From the NCBI RefSeq assembly GCF_032854445.1, contig NC_088300.1, positions 16,835,191 to 16,899,190 on the forward strand: a DNA stretch of 64,000 bases, written 5' to 3'. The DNA is from Liolophura sinensis (Eukaryota > Mollusca > Polyplacophora > Chitonida > Chitonidae). Position numbers and translations under genes: made by a program. Of this stretch, positions 55,033-64,000 are shown piece after piece. Position 1 is the first letter of the stretch. Each line of letters starts with the position of its first letter. Under the pieces are notes generated by a model that saw nothing but the letters and a program-made list of their open reading frames with translations, did no database searches and was not told the DNA's origin.

Positions 55033-57021
55033 GTATATAATATTGGGGACAACTCTCTGATACATTGCTGAATTTAGATCATACAAAAATTCCCATTATT
55101 AGACATTTTTAACCCTTGGAAGTTTTTCAGTCTGTGAGGAATACAAAATTTATGACCTGTTTTAATCAGATAAATCTCCATAACCTTCTACACGAGTTGT
55201 TTTAATTCCAACTCATCTTCATTAACATTTTTGCATTCTCATTACAATGTCATTAAAGGCAAGTAATTTCAATTTGCGACATAAAAACGCTCGTTAGTTT
55301 GAGAAGCATCTTTCAAAGGCTTTTGTTTGATGTCTTCTCGAAAGAAGACTGCGAATTTTTTCCATGTCTTCTCAACAGGAACCTCGTAAACACAACAGGG
55401 AAATAAAACTGTGCATGAACTGTTATCGCTGATTATTATTTAGGAACAGCACAATGGGAACATCAAACAGCTTTTGCGCATGCTTTTTCGTTGTCCAGCC
55501 TTATGGCCACAATGGGAATTTCTGAGAAAAATATGAATTTGCTTTACCGTTTGGATGTGTTTCTCCTCTGTGAAAAATGAGAGAGTAAATACTGTGTTGA
55601 TCTGAACAATCAACCTTCCAGCCAAATGAATCCTACACCCATCTGCACATAAATATGTCAGTCAATTAATCAGTCAATCAAAATAATCAAAAAATCAATA
55701 TGATCAAAATAATCGATAAACTTAGGTAAAACCTAAATACTTAAAACATAGAATGAAGTGACTAAAGTTTGCAAGAAAACCATAAAGTCACGTATGCACT
55801 TTTGATCTGATAGTCATTGACGTTTTGCCATCCATGGAATATTGACTCTCTGGTAAATGGATGGATCGCCTAATTTATTTCATCTGACACGACATTCGTC
55901 TGGTTTGACGGTCATTTTGACGTAATGGCTTCCTCTTTGTACATCCCTCAGTGTGCATTGTAGGAGAATAGTTTTCCGTTCAGCAACTGCGTAGCAATTG
56001 GATAACATTATGCGTCTTTACAACGGAGTTTTAACTTAATGAGACCTGTCTAGTGCTGTTTATGTCACTGACAAGGTTTCCCTCTGTCAAGCTAATGTAC
56101 CCGTTGATTAAACTCACTGTTCTTGTGGCGGCGCCTGATCGTGTACAAGGTGGCAATCAAAGGTGGTGTTCCCCGTGCAGACCACTTTATACATAACCTC
56201 TGTGTGATATTAGAAACCGAGGAGTTGTGACAGAGGATACAATTGGACATTACTTTAAAACCTTCGTGCACACTGACAGGTAAATTGACAATGAATGGTT
56301 TTTAAAATTATGGGCTTCGAATGTACAAATGATGCTTACATGCCAGGATGTCAAAATACAACAACATACGGTTGCCTTGTCAGATTTCACACAGAAAACT
56401 TGTAGGTAAAAACTGGAAATTAGAAACACTTTTTAGCCTTATTTTCGAGGCCTGGCGTTTGAGAGATGAAGGGTTAATGTCATGTACAGTGGCGAACAAA
56501 TTGAAGGAAAGAAAAAAAAAAAAAAGACGCGATCTTTGCATACACTGGGGCCTTAGATAACCGAACAATATATAACTTGTTTCAGTTCCTATCCACAAAC
56601 CAATTAGGGAGCGAGTTCGATTTTGGTCTGTGGGCGTTTCACGTCTCTGGGTTCACTAGATACCTTGTTAGTTTGTTGTGGTTCCCTCAGCTCTCTGTCT
56701 GTAGTTTTCCACCTGTTGACCCGCCTGATGTCATCTTAGTGAATGAAATAAATATAAATATGTCAATAAGATAACAGTAAATAATACAAATAAAACCAGA
56801 GCAACATCGATATTGTAATGGTTGAAAAATGGTTACTCGTAACCGATAAAATACGGCCTCAGTTTTGGTTTAACTGTTCATGTAAATGCTTAAATAGTGG
56901 CAACTGATGCTCCACGAAATTGGCCACATCTCATTACATTGCACAGGAAGGATCTCTATATGAGATATGATATGATGTTATATGATGTTACCGTTGGTCC
57001 CTCCACAAACAATTTTACCCT
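55033..57021. other. Intergenic or intronic, nothing recognised
   Basis: An AATCAAAATAATCAAAAA-rich low-complexity patch lies at 55655-55720. The ORF at 56577-56774 follows TTGTTTCAG but lacks a donor. Confidence 0.4.
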
Positions 57022-57127
57022 TTTCCTCGGGCTCTGCCCGGTTTCCTCATCATAATACTGACCACCGTCGTATAAGTGGAATAATCTTGAGTACGGAGTA
57101 AAAGACCAGATAAATAAATAAATAAAT
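57022..57127 (+). mobile_element. SINE family A 3' half
   Basis: CCTCGGGCTCTGCCCGGTTT, TCTTGAGTACGGAGTAAAAG and a CCAGATAAATAAATAAATAAA tail mark the 3' half of family A. The tRNA head is absent. Confidence 0.85.
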
Positions 57128-57599
57128 CAGACTTTTACAGTTACTGTATCTTATGGTTCTGTTGGTCGATGTTTACCGTACTATAGTCTGGTACACTTTG
57201 AGAACAGTCAGTGAAGTTGATTCCTGGACGATAGATAATCGTTGGCACAAAGACATGGTGTTTTTTGTCTAGTTCCACCTTCTTTTTCCTTAATGATAGT
57301 GTGTGGTCACTGTTGCATAAACTAAGTGTAATAGAGTGATTGCTATACAATTACCTAATGACGCAATCAATCTATGTGTCCAAATGACTCATTAGCCAGT
57401 CAAGATAGGCCCAAATTACAAGGAGGGCTCACAGAATATCAATTAATGTGAAGGTATTTCCTAGCGATACATAACCATATTCCGACAATGGGCCAGATGA
57501 TGAATGGTCTCTTTATGTGGATTTTGACGTCCACCAATGGTGTTTACACATGTATCTCTCATCATTAAAGTGTTATAATAATTCATCAGTCAATAATCA

Positions 57600-58210
57600 T
57601 AATGTCAATTTCGATAACAGGCCTTTTATACAGGTTTCAAACACCATTGTTAGAAACTAGTTTTTGCATAAAATCTCAACACGAATGTCCAAAATAAGTG
57701 TGTAAAAATATCGTAAAATAACCGTTTTCAAATATTCCCTAGCAGTCCTTTCAAAAATCCCCATACGTATATGTCTAAATCAGTTTTATACAAATGCCTT
57801 AAAACCAATGTTTGCAAAAAATTCCTAAACAATGCTCAAATCAAACATATACAAGGATATCAGGATCAATGTATAACATAACTTGAAACAAACATTTAGA
57901 CAGCACCAAGGTCTAAATCAGTTGTTTGCAAAAATCTCATTACCAGTGTCAAAATCTACCTCTGGTAACGCCCTCAAAGACACTGGCGTTGTAGGAATGG
58001 AGAGGACATTGAGCTCTATAACAGCTAGAAGGTTCCAGGACCAAAGCGTAAGTCTCCCAAATCAGACCAAGTCAGTCATAATATCAGATTGGTTCAACCA
58101 TCAGCTCGTGTACATACCTAGCATTTCTAACGCAAAAGTAGTTCAGATATCAAGCATAGCTTCATATACATCATCTTGTTGTCAAACAAAGTTCAAAAAT
58201 CTGTCATGAC
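57600..58210. repeat. Degenerate tandem-like repeat
   Basis: CTAAATCAGTT, TTGCAAAAAT and ACCAATGT-like words recur at irregular 35-45 base spacing. A 108-codon plus-strand ORF inside (57883-58209) begins at TTG and has no recognisable domain, so I attribute it to the repeat. Confidence 0.4.
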
Positions 58211-58305
58211 CATGTGAGGTAAATCAGGTGATACGCTTTTTGGTTGATGGATGGTATTGGACAGGTAAGGTGCCTTGGCTCTCGCATAGTGTTCGCCACA
58301 ATTAA

Positions 58306-58341
58306 GGGGGGTGGGGTGGGGGTGGGGGGGGGGTGGAGGGG
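58306..58341 (+). repeat. G-run tract with G-quadruplex potential
   Basis: Consecutive runs of 6, 4, 5, 10 and further G are separated by single T or A bases. Confidence 0.75.
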
Positions 58342-58465
58342 TTAAGTGCTGGCCGCCCGATGTCAGTACACTGTCACTTGGTTGGGGCATCAGGATCAGG
58401 TCTGGTGCACATGTACGTATGGCTCGACTGGGATTAGCCTGCTACAAAGGGCAGCGTTGTGATAT

Positions 58466-58507
58466 CCTCAACATTATGTTGTAAGCGACGTTAAATCCTC
58501 AAACAAA
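58466..58507 (+). mobile_element. SINE tail fragment, family B type
   Basis: AACATTATGTTGTAAGCGAC followed by GTTAAATCCTCAAACAAAAA is the reverse-oriented counterpart of the 27857 tail. Confidence 0.6.
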
Positions 58508-60148
58508 AATTGTATTTCATTGTACCACACCTTTGTTCACGATCTTAAAAGAATCTTGTCTATTTTCAGATAATATACAGATTTAAAGATGTATTTCAAG
58601 TTACAACATGAAGTAGGTGTAATTCAACATGGAGCTTATAAAAACTCAGCTCAAAGGTAAGCCCGGAATTCCCTTCGTAGGCTGTCACATGCCGATACCC
58701 ATTGTAAAGTTAATCTTGAGCCCATAATGCCCATCTAAAATTGTAGCCAGTCAGATTTGGAATGGAAAAAACAGAGTATAGGTTTGTAACTTCACACACC
58801 AAAATCACATCGTCTTCAAAACGCAATTTGAATTGGATACGCAGGCTATATTAGGTTCATTGATTTTCAGTCTCTCCAGTCTCTCCTACTTCAAAATGAT
58901 CTCCATCTGAGCTTTTTGGACCATGTTACAAGGACAAAACATGTGCTAGATATGACAGGGATTCAAATTTCGAATAATCTTGTCATAAAAAAGTATATTA
59001 TTTCATATCGGATAAAGTCTTTATGTCAACTTTAAAATGCAAAATGAAGGTAATAACGTCAGAAAAAACAAGTGTGATCGTTCACATCAAACATAAGATG
59101 GAAGAGCTTTCAAATGTTCTTTGTAATATGAAGTACAACACGTTGTATTCGTTCTGAATCACGCTGACGTGTCTGCTGACACCATGTAGCACCTATGCTG
59201 CTTAGTTATATTAGCCCGTACATGTTTTAGTGATTTAGTGAACAGGATCATAACCAAAAGTCCATATATCTGACAACTGATCAATATCTGATCAATACAT
59301 AATGTGGAGGCTAATTGAGGCCCACTGGGAGTTTATGTTTGTATCTCATTGTATCATACTATATCACTTGTATCATATCTTAGTAAATTGGGAATGTAAG
59401 AATAAGAGCATTCAATTTATTTGAGTGTTTCATGACTATTTAATTATCCACAACTTAAGCTTTGTGGACATATATAGTTTAAAATAGCTAAAAACTAAAC
59501 TCGATTTGAGAATACAACAACTCGAACGCATTTTTATTCACAAACAGAGCTGAAAGCGTTCAGATGTGCGAAACCCAGATAGACTTAACGGGTCAAGTAT
59601 TTAAAAAAATAAACTTTCTGTTAATCACCAAAACGTTACAGGGCGAAGAAAACTTAAAGGGAATGAAAAAAAATAAAATAAAACACCGTTTAAAACAGGT
59701 GTTTAATTTTAAGTTTGCTTTTTTTTTTGAAATATGAGTAAAATTGACCAGTTTTAGCTATATCTGAACAACCCAAACTTAACCACTTAATTCAGCGCGA
59801 AGAGTTTTAGTATTTTAGATGCAGTTTTTAATGGCCTTTGGTCCTCTGTTCACTTTTTTCTTATGTTTCTTTCTCCTTCGTGATCTCTTCTATCTTGAAA
59901 ATAGTGACCAAAAACCTCAGTTGTCTTGTGGAGTTATCTGCAGTGTTGAGTGTTCTCTTCCTGTGATATCATTGCCAGTAAAAAATGTGTACTTAAATGA
60001 GCAGACTGTGAAGTAGTACTGCCGCTTGCGCTAAGACAGGCATGGCGTAAGGTGCACTGAGATTGACTGAGGTTCTTACGATTTACGGACGAGTGAGCCG
60101 TTGGACTTCGTTTAATCTCTTATAGCCCATTTATTTAATTTTCCCGAC
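58508..60148. other. Intergenic or intronic, nothing recognised
   Basis: Low-complexity A/T runs lie near 59665-59730. No gene is supported. Confidence 0.4.
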
Positions 60149-60418
60149 ATGAAATCTTTAAAGTACTTAAATGAACGGCAATTCTGTCGTTTCCTAAGAG
60201 ATAACATCGAATCGAAGGCATTAACTTCCCTCTTCTATGAGTCAGTTTACATAAGGCATGGGGCGTTGGAATTGGCACGGTCTGCAGACATACGGAATTC
60301 TGCTGGCTGGTCCGCCAAGAACAGTGGGTGCCATGGGCCTTTGGTGGATAGAACCCGTGGATTGAAGACGGCGTCAGAGAGGGAGAAGTGGATAATTCCA
60401 GCCCTTCAAAGCTCTTAA
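60149..60418 (+). CDS. Hypothetical ORF, 89 codons
   Basis: The ATG at 60149 (GACATGA) opens MKSLKYLNERQFCRFLRDN and runs through ALELARSADIRNSAGW to a stop at 60416-60418. The composition is mixed and protein-like, but no domain is recognised and no partner exon is seen. SINEs follow within 250 bases, so a repeat origin is possible. Confidence 0.2.
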   Translation: MKSLKYLNERQFCRFLRDNIESKALTSLFYESVYIRHGALELARSADIRNSAGWSAKNSGCHGPLVDRTRGLKTASEREKWIIPALQSS

Positions 60419-60621
60419 TTAGGTAAATTCACCTTCTGTACTTGGCTTTCTCCAAGACTCTTTATAAGGAGTAGTACTTCCGCTGGATGGCGGCTCAGTC
60501 CTGGGATCGATGTTGACCAGCTGACCGGGTCACACGCACACTTCAGCCACTAACATATTTACAGTTTGACATTCGACATACTAACTTTCATCTCAAAGGA
60601 AATCTCAAAGGAAAAGGACCG

Positions 60622-60800
60622 CTTCGGTAGCCTGATGGTTAGAGCGTGCTTCTCGAAATCGGGAGATCCCGGGAACAAACCCTGGTCGGGTTATCCCAAA
60701 GACTTTTTAAAAATGATACTTACTGCCCCTTCGCTTGGAGCTCAGCACTGGGGGCAATAAAAACATGACTGTTTGGCCCTGTCAGTATGTGACTGGGTGG
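60622..60800 (+). mobile_element. SINE family D, tRNA-headed
   Basis: GGTAGCCTGATGGTTAGAGC is an A-box-like head and GGGAACAAACCC a degenerate B box. The body contains GCTCAGCACTGGGGGCAAT. It sits immediately upstream of a family B copy in the opposite orientation. Confidence 0.65.
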
Positions 60801-60839
60801 GGTGTCATGTTTGGTGTCTTCGGCATGTCAAGGAAATAA

Positions 60840-61014
60840 TGAGTGAGTGAGTGCTTGGGGTTTAATGTCGTAATTAACAATATTTCAGTCATATGACGAC
60901 AAAGGAGTGATGCTTCACTGAGACGACTTACCGAAGGTAAGACTCGACCCAGGAATGACCCTGCATCTACTGTTCCCGAAGCAGAGGCTCTACCAACTGA
61001 ACTATCCTGGCCGG
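60840..61014 (-). mobile_element. SINE family B, internally deleted copy
   Basis: Both ends match 17966-18329: the tail with GAGTGAGTGAGTGCTTGGGG and the head with GCTCTACCAACTGAACTATC on the plus strand. About 150 internal bases are missing, joined near CCGAAGGTAAGACTCGACCC. Confidence 0.85.
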
Positions 61015-62369
61015 CAGGAAATACTGAAGCGTCCGGTAACGAATGTTGACGCGGTACCCGATGACAACGAGATTCGTTGTACAAGATGAAACGCCACACT
61101 TTTACATCTCACTATCGCTAAAGTTTCGTTGGGATCTCGCCATTATACCGGATTGTCGTCCTAATCAATACGTTCAGTCATCGCTGTTCCCTATTTTATG
61201 GAGTTCAAAACACATTTAGCGGCAATATTTTTCGACCAACAACAAATGTTACATTCTCTCAGTTACGGTGTACTCTAAAATGGTCTAAAATAAACGCTTA
61301 CTCTCTGAAATTGAAATTCGGTGTAAATTCATTATGCCAGTGTAAATAAGAACCATTATGGGCAAATATGGAGAGAGGATTGGGATGACCAGCTTTCATA
61401 GTTAAATGTAACTCTGCTTGAGGCTGTGCTTTTTCTGTTAATGACAGACTTGGGGATTTGGCTTTAGGCACTTTTCTTCGCTCACAATCATATAAAGGTG
61501 CATGTATTCGCAATACCCATTTCTAAAACACCTTTGCCAAAAGGAACATATAGTGACGTTGTAAACAGCGCAATTACCCAAAGAAACCTTTTAGTAATTG
61601 GTCGTGTGCGTTTTCTTTTCTGAAATTCAAGGTCATTTTTTCAGCAGTTGATTTCCACAGAATCAGCATTGGACATCATCTGTTTCTGAGAAACTGCACC
61701 TTCAAAACATCACCCAAAACATGAATACCCAATAGGCACTCCCCCATCCAACGAACATTTTGATACCTCATGTATATATACAGAAACCTTTGATAATCAC
61801 GGGAATATTGCAGAGAAAATAGTCACATTTAATAAAGCTAAATACTCTTTATTTCTTTTTTTGTAAAACACTATGAAATGGCATCTGCGTCTGAATCGAG
61901 AGTCCCTAATTTATTGCACCATCTCTTTGAACATGTGCATTCGAACTGATTGCATACTAAAATCTACCTTCAGCTATCCTTCATTAATGAAACTAAGCAA
62001 TCCCTTGGTATATCAACATCCACGTTTCTCACGATCGGCATTCCACAGTAAACACTCTCATCATCTGGCCCTATATCTCGGCTGGCTCATCTTCACTGAC
62101 TATACATTCATGTTCTCAATGTTGTGAGATTTCACGTTCTCACATTCTAAGTTTTAACCTTCATACTCTCACTTCATATCAACTGCTCGTTTTCACCGGT
62201 TATATTTCAGAATCAACATCCTCACTTTCTGCATTTCAACCCCGACATTCTCAATGTCTACATTTCAACACCGAAATTCTCAGTTTCTACACATCACCCC
62301 CCACATTCACTATGTGTACACTTTAACATTCCACCTTTATGCAGCTCCCACCTTCGACTTGTTTACTCT
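61015..62369. other. Intergenic or intronic; degenerate repeats at the right
   Basis: The segment 62060-62345 contains irregular repeats of ACATTCTCA and TTTCAACACC words. No gene is supported. Confidence 0.4.
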
Positions 62370-63110
62370 AAGGGGTTAGCCTTTGAACAATTGTAGCAAC
62401 ACATTTTCGCATCACTTCTCATTCAATTAACAAAGTTATGAATTAAGGGCCCATTGATTATCCCAGATGTTGGGACAATTAATCAAAAATCCATTCAAGC
62501 AACTATACAACCGAGCAAGTAAAATAATCAATGTGTGTAATGTCTGTTTTACTTATCGGTGAGATATGACTGCATTATTTCCCCGAGCTCTCGTCAACTC
62601 TCCCTGCCTCCTGTCTGATGGGTGCTATTCACAGCCACCCGGGGCCTCGGCCCACGCCGCACCAGCTCAGTCTGACTGATCAGGCTCTTGCAGGTGACAG
62701 CTGAATCCCTCACTGCCCACAAACCAGATACCGCTTACATAACGCAGCCTCGTTCTGGAGACCCTGTCTGGTCAAATCGTTAATGGCTCGCTCGGCACAA
62801 GACGGTTTTATCCGATAATTGCGAATGGTGGAAAGTTGATTCCGTTATCGAGAAATCGACTGAATCGACGTGAAATATAGAGAGTTTGCATTTGACTGAG
62901 TTCCATGGAGACAATAGTTCCCCGCCAGAGTATCCAGTCCCTCAGCTCTATTCACCGAAACTTCTGAATAATTTACATCCGGGATACGCCATTTGTTGTA
63001 TATCCATTCAAGCTGCGGGAATTTGATGTGGAGCATACATTTCCAGTTGTGCTATCGCCGGATGAGACTCAGCAAATCAAATGCAACTGTCAATTCGCAA
63101 CACTGTGTAT
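62370..63110. promoter_or_regulatory. Candidate conserved non-coding or regulatory block
   Basis: This block is compositionally unlike its flanks: AT-rich words such as AACAAAG, CATTGATTATCC and ACAATTAATCAAAAATCC are followed by a GC-rich core (CCCGGGGCCTCGGCCCACGC reading region) without a good ORF. Such homeobox-, Sox- and GATA-like word clusters are common in developmental enhancers and promoters. Function is inferred from composition only. Confidence 0.25.
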
Positions 63111-63810
63111 GTGAATGAGGCATTCTACATGGAGAATTATGAATGGAAATATTCAACTGGAAAAAAAAACGCCCAAATGTCATGCTGCTATTAGGCTCGA
63201 TTTATGAGAAAGTTCATAAATGGTGCTTTCAAGAGAAGATGTCTACGTAGGAATTTTAACAACTCATAAATAACCATGAATCATTAGCCTACCATATATA
63301 CGTTTTTCTATGAAGACTCATTGACATCCATAGAAATATACTTTGATGGAAGCAGAAGTAATGAAAATCTTTCAATTGCTAAGTGCCCGTTGCTACGCCA
63401 TTTGTACCTAGTCACTGAGTTTGTCGTCTTATATGACGATTTGTTTTTTTTCCCAGTGAATTGTGTATTCGGTATTTGTTTTATTTTGTCTCCACAAACA
63501 GTTGGATTCCGAAGGGACTAGATTACGAGATAATATGTAGTATCTCTGTTTATGCGGAGCTGCTGATTGTAACATTGCCTTACTATTGTATAACTTCTTT
63601 TCCAAATAGGCTCATAGAAGTTCCCTCAGGTTGTATATTATTCAGAGAGAGTTTCTGACTCCCGTTTCCGACCCCGAACACTTTCGCACAGAAACATATT
63701 AGGAGGGCTGACTGATAACGTAACCCAGTAATTGATCCAAGTCCTGGACTTTCCACATGTATACTGATGCAATAAATAATAGTGAGAAAACACATGTTTG
63801 TTTTCTCGGC
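63111..63810. other. Intergenic or intronic, nothing recognised
   Basis: Short ORFs only, with no recognisable family or splice sites. Confidence 0.4.
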
Positions 63811-63860
63811 ATGGAAAGGCGGAAATCTCTGCGGACAAACACGGAGGATTCCTCTCACAG
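63811..63860 (+). CDS. Weak first-exon candidate
   Basis: ATG in the context CGGCATGG opens MERRKSLRTNTEDSSH plus two bases and runs into CACAG|GTAAAT. The exon would be only 50 bases, so chance is likely, but start and donor are both good. Confidence 0.2.
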
Positions 63861-64000
63861 GTAAATAGGCGGCATGCCCTCAGATTTTACCAGCGTGTAT
63901 ACTCCTAACTCCACACCGAGAACAGCAGTATGAATGACTCGTATTTTTCGAGCAATGCACCTTTCGGTTTCTGTAGTTGTAGAGAAGGGTAATTCTTACC

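Noticed and set aside
1-64000. CRISPR arrays, bacterial operons, rRNA or functional tRNA genes
   Set aside because: None seen. The tandem repeats lack spacer structure, tRNA-like sequences are SINE heads, and the gene structure is eukaryotic with spliceosomal introns.

Overview
The window is nuclear DNA of an animal, AT-rich and gene-poor, with very long introns. A marine lophotrochozoan, most likely a mollusc, fits best. That is inferred from the dispersed tRNA-derived SINEs, whose 3' parts read like repeats I associate with molluscan and other lophotrochozoan genomes, and from an invertebrate-type Na+/Ca2+ exchanger. No bacterial, organellar or CRISPR features are present.

One protein-coding exon is certain: the large coding exon of an SLC8-family Na+/Ca2+ exchanger (NCX) on the minus strand, CDS 11036 down to 9262. 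It encodes the signal peptide, the first membrane cluster with the alpha-1 repeat, the XIP region, the calcium-binding domain CBD1 and part of CBD2. It stops at a GTAAGT donor at the protein position where vertebrate NCX1 enters its alternatively spliced segment. The 9.2 kb to its left is intron, and no later NCX exon was found there. To its right, near 13.5-14.3 kb, lies a probable promoter: a minus-strand first-exon candidate (13633-13495) with a strong donor, head-to-head with a plus-strand ORF at 13973-14272.

From about 14.3 kb to the end no complete gene is recognisable. A short but convincing first exon encodes a signal peptide or signal anchor at 42821-42933 (+) and ends in GTGTAAGT. 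Weaker coding-like fragments lie at 6301-6521 (-), 29260-29302 (-), 33997-34220 (-), 43340-43950 (-), 54927-55032 (+), 60149-60418 (+) and 63811-63860 (+).

The rest is repeat landscape. At least five kinds of tRNA-headed SINE are present, several sharing 3' tail or body modules. There is a Harbinger-like element carrying a broken Myb/SANT domain, two fold-back/MITE-like elements, and an unnamed dispersed repeat in three copies near 16.8, 43.0 and 45.5 kb. Minisatellites have unit lengths of 18, 19, 40, 42, 42 and 55 bp, the 55-bp array being interrupted by a SINE. There are also a (TG)n tract and three G-run or C-run tracts. I found no convincing new multi-gene system. The most useful leads are the hidden exons, the possible divergent promoter, the unnamed repeat family and the SINE modularity.
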